The notes: generated by a model from the letters alone, not told the origin. Counted from the first letter of the stretch, positions 45,409-54,158 are shown. The stretch: DNA of 64,000 nt from ENR-C587 sp942493235 (GCA_942493235.1 OW818676.1:2356001-2420000); one strand, 5' to 3'. Translations and numbers: made by a program.

Positions 45409-45825
45409 TTAATCTTCGTTGTCATTGTCGATAGTATCATCGATTTCGGGAATTTCATCTTCAAGTTCATCTTCATTAGGCTCTAAATCAGATTTTACGG
45501 AATCAAGCAATTTTTGAATATGTTCAATTTGGTCTAAAGTATCATCAATAAAAAATTTCAGGTCAGGAGTAGCCCTAAGTCTAATTTGAGTACCTACTAT
45601 ATGGCGTAATTTTCCTTTTTTGCTCTCTAAATGAGCAATAAAGGTAGAAGGAGCCATTTTTTGACCGTATAAGCTTACATATACTTTGGCATTTTTAAGG
45701 TCAGGGCTGACTCTGACAGCCGTAATAGTCGCTAAACCGGCAGAATGCTCATTAGCTAAGTCCGATATGGGCTTAGCTAATGTACGTTTAATTTCTCCGG
45801 CTACTTTTTCAGTTCTGATAGACAT
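45409..45825 (-). CDS. rbfA: Ribosome-binding factor A
   Basis: Late 30S maturation factor. 138 residues with a KH-like fold: RTEKVAGEIKRTLAKPISDL, ITAVRVSPDLKNAKVYVSLYG, IRLRATPDLKFFIDDTLDQIEHIQKLLD. The last 25 residues are strongly acidic (NEDELEDEIPEIDDTIDNDNED). It lies 9 bp after infB, the usual neighbour. Confidence 0.95.
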   Translation of the reverse strand: MSIRTEKVAGEIKRTLAKPISDLANEHSAGLATITAVRVSPDLKNAKVYVSLYGQKMAPSTFIAHLESKKGKLRHIVGTQIRLRATPDLKFFIDDTLDQIEHIQKLLDSVKSDLEPNEDELEDEIPEIDDTIDNDNED

Positions 45826-45834
45826 ATTTATTTC

Positions 45835-48831
45835 TTATGCTAATGTACGTTTAATTTCTAATACTTTATAAGCTTCAATGGAATCTCCTACTTCAATATC
45901 ATTAAAACCTTGAAGTGAAATACCGCATTCATAACCGGAATCAACTTCTCTAACGTCATCTTTATTTCTCTTTAATGAGTCAATGTAGCCGTTAAAGATT
46001 GGTACTCCGGTACGAACTATTCTAACCTTATCATTACGAGTAATTTTTCCGTTTTGAACATAGCAACCGGCAATTGTGCCATATTTGCTAATTTTGAACA
46101 CTTTACGAACTTCAATTACTGCGATAATATCTTCTTTTAATTCAGGAGTCAATAATCCCTCTAATGCACGCTTAACTTCGTCGATACAGTCATAAATAAT
46201 ACTGTAAAGGCGGATATCTACTGCTTCGTTTTCAGCGATTTTACGAGCTGCACCTGAAGGTGAAACTTGGAAACCTATAATAATAGCTCCAGAAGCAACC
46301 GCGAGCATTACGTCGGATTCGGTAATTGCTCCTACTCCCTTATGAATAATATTTACTCTTACTTCGTCGGTAGAAAGCTTATGCAGTGAATCGCTTAATG
46401 CTTCGACTGAACCTCCCACATCAGCTTTGATGATTAAGTATAAATCTTTAACATCACCATCTAAAATCTTCTTAGATATATCGTCGAGAGTTACATGCTT
46501 GACATTTTTATGGTCCTGCTGGCGGCGTAATTGCTGTCTTTCGATGGCAATTGAACGAGCTTCGACATCATTATCGACTACTGTTAAAATATCACCGGCT
46601 TCGGGCAGTCCGTTAAGACCAACTACTCTGGCTGGCATAGAAGGACCAACGTTATCTAATTTATTAGACCTCTCGTCAAATAATGCTCTGACTCTACCAA
46701 ATTGATGACCTACGGCGAAAGCATCGCCGATATTAAGAGTACCTTTTTGAACAATTACAGTACAAACCGGTCCCATACCTTTAGTCATATTGGCTTCGAT
46801 AACAGTAGCACGAGCTAAACGGTCAGGGTTAGCTTTTAGCTCAAGCATTTCAGCTTCGAGTAATATCTTATCAAGTAGTATGTCAATGTTAAGACCTTTT
46901 TTGGCTGAAATTTCAACACATTGATATTTTCCGCCCCATTCTTCAACTAAAATTCCGTGGTCAGATAACTGCTGGCGAATTCTATCAGGCTGAGAGTCGG
47001 GTTTGTCAATTTTATTAATAGCTACTACAATCGGTACATTAGCTGCAAGTGAATGGCTTATAGCTTCAATTGTCTGAGGCATTACACTGTCGTCAGCCGA
47101 AACTACAAGTATTACAATATCAGTAACTTGAGCACCGCGAGCTCTCATAGCAGTAAATGCTTCGTGCCCGGGAGTATCTAAGAATGTAATAGACTTTTTG
47201 TTAGTTAATTCAACTCTATATGCACCGATATGCTGAGTAATACCTCCGGCTTCGCCGGCTACAATAGTCGAATTTCTAATATAGTCAAGTAGCGAAGTTT
47301 TACCATGATCAACATGCCCCATAATTGTTACAATTGGCGACCTTGGCATTAAATCTTCATCATCTTCTTCATATTCGTCTATTGCCTGAATTGCTTTATC
47401 ATCGAAGAATTCGACTTCAAGCCCGTAATCATCAGCAATAATAGTAATTGTATCTTTGTCAAGTCTTTGATTAATGGATACCATCAGTCCGAGACCCATA
47501 CATTTTAGAATTATCTCGTTAGGAGAAATACCGAGCATTTTAGCTAAGTCAGCAGTAGTAACGAATTCAGTCAAATGCAGTACATTTGCATCTTTTGCTT
47601 CTTCTTCTATACGCTTCTGCTCTTTCTCTTCACGCTCAGCTCTTTTTCTGAGCCTGATTTTGCTTCTATTGCTCATTGAAGATGTCTCGCCCATATCCGA
47701 TAGGGTCTGCTTAATAGCTTTATCGATGTCTTCAGTAGTAATAGACTCCCTAACAGAAACGCGTTTTTTCTTCTTTTTATCATTAACTCTTTGCTGACCG
47801 GGCTGCGGAGCTCCCGGCATAACCTTGCCTTTTTTATTCTTTTTACTAGGCTTAGTTGGTTTAGCAAGTTTAATTTTTAAAGATTCTTCATCTTCTTCGA
47901 TTACCTTTTTGACTTTCTTTTTGTCTTTAGGCTTTCCAACAGAATCTTGCTGCTTAAGGTCAATTTTTCCTACGATAGTCAATCCTTTAAGTTTAGGTGA
48001 TTCGCCTACTTCAAATTCTACTTCGGCTATTTTTTTACGTTTTTTACGTTTTTTATTTGTTTTAATTTCTTCTTTTTTAACAGGTACCGGAAGCGGTAAT
48101 ACTGTATCATCATCATCGGCAATACCGGTGCTTTTAATTAGCGGCAAATCTTCATCAGAATCACCGACAGTTAAGTCTTTGAATTTATTTACATCGACTA
48201 CTTCGACAGTAGTTTCAATATTTTCGAAAAGCTTAACACCTTCAATAACTGCTTTTTCATCTTCTGATTTAGGTCTGAACTTATCTTTTTTCTTGTTGAA
48301 TTGTTCATTCCTTTGGGTATCACTGCGATTATCATTAGCAGAATTTGCGGAATTGTTAAATTGATTTTCGTTTCTTGATTGATTAGCAGTAGCTTGAGGT
48401 GCCGGTTTACTGACTTTAGGAATTAATTTACCACTGTGTAAATCAATTACTGTTCCCACCTTAAAATCATTATCATTTGAACTTTGTTCTTGGCTGACAA
48501 TGTTAGGATTAATTTCAGCAACAGTAGCTGTTGATTCTTCAAGAAGAGAATCACTAATAGCACCTTCAGCAGCATGTTCAGTGAATGGCTGGTCTGTTCT
48601 CTGCCCTTTGGGCTCAGGACCTTTACGGAATTGTTTTTGCTTTTGAATTTTTTCTCTCTGCTTTTCGACTGCTTTCTTTTCTTTTTTAAATTTGTCGTAA
48701 ATAGCATCAAGCATGCTCTCGGTTAATTCAGCCGTTGGCCTATTCTCGATAGAGAAGCCTTTGCCCTGAAGAAACTCTACAATTGCGTCTTTGCCAATAT
48801 TAATTTCAGAAGCTATTTTAAATAATTTCAC
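45835..48831 (-). CDS. infB: Translation initiation factor IF-2
   Basis: GTPase that delivers initiator tRNA to the 30S. 998 residues: a small N-terminal IF2-N domain (FKIASEINIGKDAIVEFLQGKGF), a long charged Lys/Glu-rich linker (about 50-400), a second IF2-N-like region (FVTTADLAKMLGISPNEII), then the G domain from about residue 500 with GHVDHGKTSLL, DTPGHEAF and NKIDKP, followed by domains II, III and the fMet-tRNA-binding C2 domain. The extended linker is common in Bacteroidota. It follows nusA with a 63-bp gap. Confidence 0.98.
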   Translation of the reverse strand: MKLFKIASEINIGKDAIVEFLQGKGFSIENRPTAELTESMLDAIYDKFKKEKKAVEKQREKIQKQKQFRKGPEPKGQRTDQPFTEHAAEGAISDSLLEESTATVAEINPNIVSQEQSSNDNDFKVGTVIDLHSGKLIPKVSKPAPQATANQSRNENQFNNSANSANDNRSDTQRNEQFNKKKDKFRPKSEDEKAVIEGVKLFENIETTVEVVDVNKFKDLTVGDSDEDLPLIKSTGIADDDDTVLPLPVPVKKEEIKTNKKRKKRKKIAEVEFEVGESPKLKGLTIVGKIDLKQQDSVGKPKDKKKVKKVIEEDEESLKIKLAKPTKPSKKNKKGKVMPGAPQPGQQRVNDKKKKKRVSVRESITTEDIDKAIKQTLSDMGETSSMSNRSKIRLRKRAEREEKEQKRIEEEAKDANVLHLTEFVTTADLAKMLGISPNEIILKCMGLGLMVSINQRLDKDTITIIADDYGLEVEFFDDKAIQAIDEYEEDDEDLMPRSPIVTIMGHVDHGKTSLLDYIRNSTIVAGEAGGITQHIGAYRVELTNKKSITFLDTPGHEAFTAMRARGAQVTDIVILVVSADDSVMPQTIEAISHSLAANVPIVVAINKIDKPDSQPDRIRQQLSDHGILVEEWGGKYQCVEISAKKGLNIDILLDKILLEAEMLELKANPDRLARATVIEANMTKGMGPVCTVIVQKGTLNIGDAFAVGHQFGRVRALFDERSNKLDNVGPSMPARVVGLNGLPEAGDILTVVDNDVEARSIAIERQQLRRQQDHKNVKHVTLDDISKKILDGDVKDLYLIIKADVGGSVEALSDSLHKLSTDEVRVNIIHKGVGAITESDVMLAVASGAIIIGFQVSPSGAARKIAENEAVDIRLYSIIYDCIDEVKRALEGLLTPELKEDIIAVIEVRKVFKISKYGTIAGCYVQNGKITRNDKVRIVRTGVPIFNGYIDSLKRNKDDVREVDSGYECGISLQGFNDIEVGDSIEAYKVLEIKRTLA

Positions 48832-48894
48832 TTTTATACCTGCCTACTAATCAAAATATTAAAATCTTATTTACATTTACATTTGAATTTTAAT

Positions 48895-50226
48895 TTATTC
48901 TATATTAAATTCAAACTTTTCAATTCTTTCGAGTATATCATCGGATTCTTTTTCATCAAATTCGGTTAAGATGATTTGACGGAATTCGATAAGTAAGTCT
49001 TTAGTCATACCCTCGATAGTAAGTAGTTTTTCTACTTCGGTATCAAGGAATTCGCGAGCAGTTTCAATGCCCATTTCAATGATTCTATTGAATAACTCAT
49101 TACCGAGCTCATCTTTGAATTCGGATAAGTCAATATCTTCGCCACCTTCTTTAATAAGTGATAGGGAATACCCTGTCAATTTTGAAGCTAATCTGACGTT
49201 TTGACCGTTCTTACCAATGGCAAGAGACACTTGGTCTTCTGGAACTACTATTGTAGCCGATCTTACATCAGATGCAATAATTATATCTTTTACTTTTGCC
49301 GGTGATAAAGCACGAGAGATGTAGGTAGTAATATCGTCGGAATATTCGATTAAGTCGATATTTTCGTTATTTAATTCACGGACAATCGAGTGAATACGAA
49401 TACCCTTCATACCTACGCAAGCTCCTACCGGGTCCACTCTGTCGTCAAACGACATTACGGCAACTTTTGATCTTTCGCCCGGGTCGCGAGCAATTCCTTT
49501 GATTTGAATTACACCGTCATAAATTTCGGGGATTTCAATCTCAAACAATCTTGCTAAGAATTGGTCATTGGCACGGGATAAGATTATTTCTGGCAATCCG
49601 CCGGCACCGTTACGTTTAACTTCTTTTATAATAGTTTTAATTGTTTGGTTTTTCTTGTATCTATATGGCTCGTTCGGAATTTGCTCTTCACGAGGCAGTC
49701 TCATTTCTACTTTATTATGAACTACTAATATATCATTACGGCGAACTTGATAAATCTCTCCGATTAATATTTCGCCCTGTTTTGAAGCATATTCTTGATA
49801 AATATTATCTTTTTCAACTTCTCGAATTTTCTGATTTAAATTTTGAGCAGCTAACGAGATAAGCCTTCTGCCAAAGTTATCGGCAATATTTTCTAAAGTG
49901 ATTTCTTCGATAAATTCATCACCTATGTTATAGTTATCTTCAGTCCCGTACATACGTGCTTCTGCGACAGAAATCTGTAAATTAGGGTCTTCTACTACTT
50001 CGGAAACCTCTCTCATTAAGTAAATTTCGACATCGCCCTTATCCATATTTACGATGATATCGAAATTTGCCTCCATACCGTGCTTTTTACGCACAAGCAT
50101 AGAAAGGGTTTCTTCTACTATACCCTGCAATAAATCTCTGTCAATGTTTTTTTCTTTTGCCATTTCGGCAAAAGCATCAATTATTGTTCTTTTGTCAGCT
50201 ACGAACTTAGGTTTACGACGAGGCAT
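48895..50226 (-). CDS. nusA: Transcription termination/antitermination factor NusA
   Basis: 443 residues: N-terminal RNA polymerase-binding domain, S1 domain (EILIGEIYQVRRNDILVV), two KH domains (with DPVGACVGMKGIRIHSIVREL and VSLAIGKNGQNVRLASKLTG) and a short helical acidic C-terminal region (TIEGMTKDLLIEFRQIIL). First gene of the cluster running to pnp. rimP, which usually precedes nusA, is absent: the next gene upstream is divergent. A terminator-like hairpin occupies its leader. Confidence 0.97.
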   Translation of the reverse strand: MPRRKPKFVADKRTIIDAFAEMAKEKNIDRDLLQGIVEETLSMLVRKKHGMEANFDIIVNMDKGDVEIYLMREVSEVVEDPNLQISVAEARMYGTEDNYNIGDEFIEEITLENIADNFGRRLISLAAQNLNQKIREVEKDNIYQEYASKQGEILIGEIYQVRRNDILVVHNKVEMRLPREEQIPNEPYRYKKNQTIKTIIKEVKRNGAGGLPEIILSRANDQFLARLFEIEIPEIYDGVIQIKGIARDPGERSKVAVMSFDDRVDPVGACVGMKGIRIHSIVRELNNENIDLIEYSDDITTYISRALSPAKVKDIIIASDVRSATIVVPEDQVSLAIGKNGQNVRLASKLTGYSLSLIKEGGEDIDLSEFKDELGNELFNRIIEMGIETAREFLDTEVEKLLTIEGMTKDLLIEFRQIILTEFDEKESDDILERIEKFEFNIE

Positions 50227-50273
50227 CTCTTTGCTCTAAATTACTTAGTAAACTCATTATTTATTATTTCTTA

Positions 50274-50338
50274 CAAAAAATGGGCAATATTAAGCCCATT
50301 CCGAATACAAAAATAACACTTTTTCTGTAAAATTCCAA
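50274..50338 (-). promoter_or_regulatory. nusA cluster promoter and attenuator-like leader hairpin
   Basis: On the minus strand: TTGG (50338-50335), 19 bp, then TATTTTTG (50315-50308). Just downstream a hairpin ATGGGC-TTAATATT-GCCCAT (50299-50280) is followed by a T-run (50280-50275), the form of an intrinsic terminator, 48 bp before the nusA ATG. Since NusA affects termination, this may be an autoregulatory attenuator; alternatively a 5' stability hairpin. Confidence 0.5.
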
Positions 50339-50464
50339 TACTTTATATCAATTGATTGAAAAAACATCATTTTGCATAAAAATCTAAAATAATTCAATTA
50401 GTATTTACGACTTAATTGTTGAGCAAATTGACTGACAAATTCAAAAATTATTGCAGGAAAAATT

Positions 50465-51634
50465 ATGATTATACATTCCAATCCTTATGATTATTTTAAC
50501 ATCGATGAATTATATTCCGATGAAGAAAAATTAGTGCGTGATTCGGTTCGCGACTTTGTAAAAACCGAAGCTATACCCGATATAGAAAAGCATTTCGAAG
50601 AAGCGAGCTTTGCTTATGATTTGGTACCGAAAATGTCAGAGCTTGGATTATTCGGAATTACTATCCCCGAGCAGTATGGGGGAGCAGGGGCTAACTATAC
50701 TTGTTACGGTTTGGCAATGCAAGAGCTGGAATATGCCGACTCGGCAATCCGCTCTTTTGCTTCTGTTCAAAATTCTCTGGTTATGTATCCGATATTTACA
50801 TACTGCTCTGAAGAGCAGAAGCAGAAATGGCTACCGAAATTAGCTAAAGGTACTGCTATCGGATGTTTCGGTCTGACCGAGCCCGACTATGGCTCTAATC
50901 CTTCCGGAATGTTAACTAATGCTGTAGAGACCGATTCCGGCTATTTATTAAATGGTGCCAAAATGTGGATTACCAACGGTACTTTGGCTGATATAGCCGT
51001 AGTATGGGCAAAACTAAACGGTGAAATCAAGGGTTTTTTAGTTGAAAAAGGTACAAAAGGATTTACTGCTCCGGAGATGAGAGGTAAGCATTCGCTTAGA
51101 GCATCTGTTACTTCAGAATTGATATTTCAAGATTGTGAAATTCCAAAAGAAAATATATTAAATGTTTCCGGTCTGAAAGGACCTTTAAACTGCTTGACTC
51201 AAGCTCGGTACGGAATAGCTTGGGGAGTAGTCGGTTCGGCAATTGCTGTATATGAATCAGCCCTTGAGTACAGTAAATCAAGAATTCAGTTTGGCAAGCC
51301 TATAGCCGGATTCCAGATTACTCAAGAGAAATTAGTGTATATGCTCAATGAAATCACCAAAGCTCAATTGGTTAATTATAGACTCGGAAGACTAAAAGAT
51401 GCAGGAAAAGCTACATTTCAGCAGGTTTCATTTGCAAAGCGTAATAATGTGGAAATCGCACTTAATTCTGCCAGAATAGCTCGCGAAATTCACGGTGCTA
51501 ACGGTATTTCTAATGAATATTGCGTAATGAGGCATGCTGCTAATCTCGAATCAGTCAAAACTTATGAAGGTACTCATGAGATTCATACTCTGATTCTCGG
51601 TGAAGATATTACAGGAATTCCGGCTTATCAATAA
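50465..51634 (+). CDS. gcdH: Glutaryl-CoA dehydrogenase-like acyl-CoA dehydrogenase
   Basis: FAD enzyme of 389 residues. The sequence follows glutaryl-CoA dehydrogenase closely: ELEYADSAIRSFASVQNSLVM with the Arg and Ser at the glutaryl site, GCFGLTEPDYGSNPSGM, NGAKMWITNGTLADIAVVWAK, LRASVTSELIF, ARYGIAWGVVGSA, QFGKPIAGFQ, and the catalytic Glu in NLESVKTYEGTHEIHTLILG. It would oxidise and decarboxylate glutaryl-CoA to crotonyl-CoA (lysine/tryptophan or aromatic degradation) in the cytoplasm, passing electrons to ETF. Monocistronic, divergent from nusA; GCAGGAAAAATT provides a ribosome-binding site. Confidence 0.87.
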   Translation: MIIHSNPYDYFNIDELYSDEEKLVRDSVRDFVKTEAIPDIEKHFEEASFAYDLVPKMSELGLFGITIPEQYGGAGANYTCYGLAMQELEYADSAIRSFASVQNSLVMYPIFTYCSEEQKQKWLPKLAKGTAIGCFGLTEPDYGSNPSGMLTNAVETDSGYLLNGAKMWITNGTLADIAVVWAKLNGEIKGFLVEKGTKGFTAPEMRGKHSLRASVTSELIFQDCEIPKENILNVSGLKGPLNCLTQARYGIAWGVVGSAIAVYESALEYSKSRIQFGKPIAGFQITQEKLVYMLNEITKAQLVNYRLGRLKDAGKATFQQVSFAKRNNVEIALNSARIAREIHGANGISNEYCVMRHAANLESVKTYEGTHEIHTLILGEDITGIPAYQ

Positions 51635-51781
51635 GATAAGCCCGTTAAATTTGTGAAATTATTTTATATTAACATATTTAGCCCCGCTCAGTAGCATGGG
51701 TTGATGTAGTGAGCATAACACTTGAAGAAGTCCTCTTCCTATCTGGAGTATGTTCTTATTAGTATCCGGTAATCAATGAAT

Positions 51782-52837
51782 TTACAATATTTCAGCAGTT
51801 TTTTTACTAAATGCTAACTGACCGCAAGCGGCATCAATATCGGCTCCGGCTGATTCACGGACAAATACTTCAAGCCCGATTTTTTTTAATTTATTAAATA
51901 AGTTTTGAACATCTTCGGCTGTTGCAGTTTTTAATATATCGGATTTATTACCTGTAAAAGAAATATCGTGGAAAGGAATCAGATTAATCTTTGAGGGAAA
52001 TCTGAGAGCGAATTTCTTGATTTTATCGGCATCGGACTGTGTATCGTTAAACTCCGGGATAACAATATATTCAAAAGTAATTCTGTGGCGAGTTTTCTGA
52101 TAATAATACTCGAGTGCATTCTCAATAGTTTTCAAATGCCATTTCTGGGCACTTGGGATAATCATAGTGCGTTTTTCCTGAAACGGAGTATGTAGAGAAA
52201 AGGCTAATTTAACACCAAGCTCTGTATCGGCAAGAGCAATAATCTGGTCCGGAAAGCCGACAGTTGAAACGGTAATTCTACGTTTAGAGAATAATTTTGA
52301 TTTATTGAGCAGGAAGTCGATAGCTTTTACTATCTCCTCAAAATTATCAAGCGGTTCGCCCATACCCATAAATACGACATTCTTAATAGCATTTTCAGTT
52401 AAATTTCTGGCAAATACAACTTGAGAAATAATTTCTCCGCTAGATAAATTACCTTTAAATCCTAATTTACCTGTTGCACAGAATGAGCAATTAAGCTTAC
52501 AGCCGTACTGAGACGATACACAAATAGTGTATTTACCTTCGTCTTTTTGAGGAATCAAAACAGCTTCAGCAATTTTATCCGAATGGAATTCGAAATAAAT
52601 CTTGATAGTGCCGTCAACCGAATATTGTACTTCTGTGGTTTTTATATTATCTATATAAAAATTATCTTCTAATACTTTTCTGAATTCCTGCGGTAGAGAG
52701 CTAATCTCTGAGAAATCTTCTATATTATTATCAATTACGGCTTTTATAATTTGTCCGGCTCTATAAGCTGGCTGATTTAACTCTACAATTTTCTTTTTAA
52801 AATCTTCGGCAGATAAATCTAAAATACTTAATTTCAT
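51782..52837 (-). CDS. rlmN: 23S rRNA A2503/tRNA A37 C2-methyltransferase
   Basis: Radical SAM RNA methyltransferase, 351 residues from ATG 52837 (a longer start at 52858 adds seven residues with no support). Cluster motif CKLNCSFC (Cys-x3-Cys-x2-Cys), GMGEPLDN, RITVSTVG and the C-terminal methylated Cys in ESAGADIDAACGQLA. The N-terminal helical accessory domain (LPQEFRKVLEDNF) is present. Divergent from the DJ-1-like gene with an 83-bp intergenic region. Confidence 0.95.
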   Translation of the reverse strand: MKLSILDLSAEDFKKKIVELNQPAYRAGQIIKAVIDNNIEDFSEISSLPQEFRKVLEDNFYIDNIKTTEVQYSVDGTIKIYFEFHSDKIAEAVLIPQKDEGKYTICVSSQYGCKLNCSFCATGKLGFKGNLSSGEIISQVVFARNLTENAIKNVVFMGMGEPLDNFEEIVKAIDFLLNKSKLFSKRRITVSTVGFPDQIIALADTELGVKLAFSLHTPFQEKRTMIIPSAQKWHLKTIENALEYYYQKTRHRITFEYIVIPEFNDTQSDADKIKKFALRFPSKINLIPFHDISFTGNKSDILKTATAEDVQNLFNKLKKIGLEVFVRESAGADIDAACGQLAFSKKTAEIL

Positions 52838-52920
52838 TTTTTTCGTCTTTATTATCAATAATACGACATATAAACGTTTATATGATAGAAATTATTATTA
52901 AATAAAGGAGAAATATAAAT

Positions 52921-53469
52921 ATGGATATTAAAGTATTGGTTCCGATAGCCCAAGGAAGTGAAGAAATGGAAGCCGTAATTATTATTGATATGTTACGCAG
53001 AGCCGGCATTAGAGTAGTGGTAGCCGGAGAAAACAATATTATTACCTGCTCTCGCGGAATTAAAATTATTCCCGATGTGTATTTCAATGATTTCGACGAT
53101 AATGAGGAATTTTCTGCTATTATTCTTCCCGGTGGTAAAGAGGGCGTAGAGCATTTATTTAACAATCTGACTATTCAGTGCATCTTGAAAAATCATGTAG
53201 CCAAAGGCAGGCTGATAGGTGCTATATGTGCCGCTCCGACTATCCTCTATGATCTGCGATTATTAAAACCTGATACGAAACTAACCAGCCATCCATCTGT
53301 AAAAACAGTTTTTAATCAAGATAATTACTCGGAAGATAAAGTAGTAATAAGCCAAAATTTTGTTACTTCACGCGGTGCCGGTACTACTTTTGAATTTGCT
53401 TTGGAATTAATTAAAATATTAAAAAGCGAAGAAATGGCAAATAGAGTTAAAGAAGGAATCGTTTTTTAA
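52921..53469 (+). CDS. DJ-1/PfpI family protein (YajL/ThiJ type)
   Basis: 182 residues in a flavodoxin-like fold. Seen: VLVPIAQGSEEMEAVIIIDMLRRAGIRVVVAG, AIILPGGKEGVEHLFNN, the nucleophile elbow GAICAAPTILYD with reactive Cys, and SRGAGTTFEFALELIK. The Glu in GSEEMEA and the Cys match the DJ-1/YajL branch. Proposed roles in the family are protection against oxidative or glyoxal damage; activity is debated. AAAGGAG precedes the ATG by 8 bp. Last gene before a 710-bp repeat block. Confidence 0.92.
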   Translation: MDIKVLVPIAQGSEEMEAVIIIDMLRRAGIRVVVAGENNIITCSRGIKIIPDVYFNDFDDNEEFSAIILPGGKEGVEHLFNNLTIQCILKNHVAKGRLIGAICAAPTILYDLRLLKPDTKLTSHPSVKTVFNQDNYSEDKVVISQNFVTSRGAGTTFEFALELIKILKSEEMANRVKEGIVF

Positions 53470-53479
53470 TTCTTGGGGA

Positions 53480-53570
53480 CTGGAAGCTGGAAGTCTTTAA
53501 GTTCATAAAGTTGAAAGTTAAAAGTTATAAAGTGGGAATTATAAAGTAGAAATTAGAAAACTGGTTCTTA
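53480..53570. repeat. Degenerate simple-sequence tract (AAAGTT/GGAAGT type)
   Basis: Short AAGTTGAAAGTTAAAAGTTA-type units with GGAAGCTGGAAGT, the same words as the 440-bp array at 7198-7640. It opens the repeat block 53470-54180, in which I see no gene. Confidence 0.6.
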
Positions 53571-53609
53571 TTTTCCAACATCGTTAGATGTTGAATATTG
53601 GTAGAATGA
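53571..53609. repeat. CAACAKC-GTTA hairpin repeat, copy 1
   Basis: CAACATC (53576-53582), GTTA, GATGTTG (53587-53593), followed by AATATTGGTAGAATGA. Copy 2 at 54088 has CAACAGC/GCTGTTG: both stem partners changed together, so pairing is conserved. Confidence 0.75.
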
Positions 53610-53611
53610 AA

Positions 53612-53776
53612 GTGTCTGGAAATCTTTCAACCCCACCCAAACCCTCTCCGAAGTAGAGGGCTTAAAGATTGTATATTGATGAAAAAGGCAACTGTTTAAC
53701 AGCTATTTCTTGAAATTCCCCTCCAAAAGGAGGGGTGGCATCGCGAAGCGATGACGGGGTGGGTTCTTTCTTCGGA
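53612..53776. repeat. Multi-hairpin intergenic module, copy B
   Basis: Same order as 2718-2880: AATCTTTCAACCCCACCC, CCCTCTCC-GAA-GTAGAGGG hairpin (53642-53660), the TTAAAGATTGTATATTGATG spacer, CCCCTCCAAAAGGAGGGG palindrome (53719-53736), CATCGC-GAA-GCGATG hairpin and CGGGGTGGGTTCTTTCTTCGG. The CCCC/GGGG hairpin is perfect here but decayed in copy A. Confidence 0.78.
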
Positions 53777-53806
53777 ATTGGGAATTGGGAATTGGGAATT
53801 GGGAGA
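53776..53806. repeat. GGGAATT heptamer tandem array
   Basis: Four to five copies of the heptamer TTGGGAA in a row. Followed directly by a REP-like CCCCACGCTTCAGCGTGAG with a broken right arm (53815-53833). Confidence 0.75.
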
Positions 53807-53861
53807 GTAATCAGCCCCACGCTTCAGCGTGAGTGGCAAAGTAATACATTTCAAACATCAA

Positions 53862-53991
53862 GAGGCTGTCTAAAAAGTTGTCATTCTGAACGAAGTGAAG
53901 AATCCAGACAAAGCTAAATGTTGATAATTCTAGATTCTTCGTTACACTCAGAATGACGATTTGGCTATCTTATTACTTTTTAGACAACCTC
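53862..53991. mobile_element. 130-bp MITE-like element with TIR GAGGCTGTCTAAAAAGT
   Basis: Left end GAGGCTGTCTAAAAAGT and right end ACTTTTTAGACAACCTC are 17-bp inverted repeats with one mismatch. Body: GTCATTCTGAACGAAGTGAAG and TTCGTTACACTCAGAATGAC arms form a long palindrome. The inner part of the 254-bp elements is a related sequence, so the larger element carries a nested copy of this family. No clear target duplication. Confidence 0.78.
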
Positions 53992-54054
53992 CTTTAAGAT
54001 TAAATATGGATAATAGTGGCTGGTGTCTGGGGACTGGGAAGAAGGAATTTGCAC

Positions 54055-54125
54055 GTCTCCTTACTACGCTCTGGGTAGTAAGGCTGGTCTTCCAACAGCG
54101 TTAGCTGTTGAACATTGGTAGAATA
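54055..54125. repeat. TACGC hairpin copy 3 followed by CAACAGC hairpin copy 2
   Basis: CCTTACTACGC-TCT-GGGTAGTAAGG (54059-54083): the outer stem differs from copies at 2688 and 2925 but stays paired (CCTTACTAC with GTAGTAAGG). Then CAACAGC-GTTA-GCTGTTG (54093-54110) with the tail AACATTGGTAGAATAA. Confidence 0.75.
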
Positions 54126-54158
54126 AAAAAAAACCTAACAAACTATTGTCTGTTAGGT
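54126..54158 (-). terminator. Terminator of the YtxH-DUF948 operon
   Basis: On the minus strand ACCTAACA-GACAATAGTT-TGTTAGGT is followed by eight T. It lies 23 bp past the stop at 54181. Confidence 0.88.

Noticed and set aside
47474..48364. Open frames on the plus strand opposite infB
   Set aside because: Shadows of the highly charged IF-2 linker; the minus-strand product is unmistakable.
53735..53917. A 60-codon frame in the second repeat block
   Set aside because: It crosses a hairpin, the GGGAATT array and the 130-bp element end; composition is repeat-driven.
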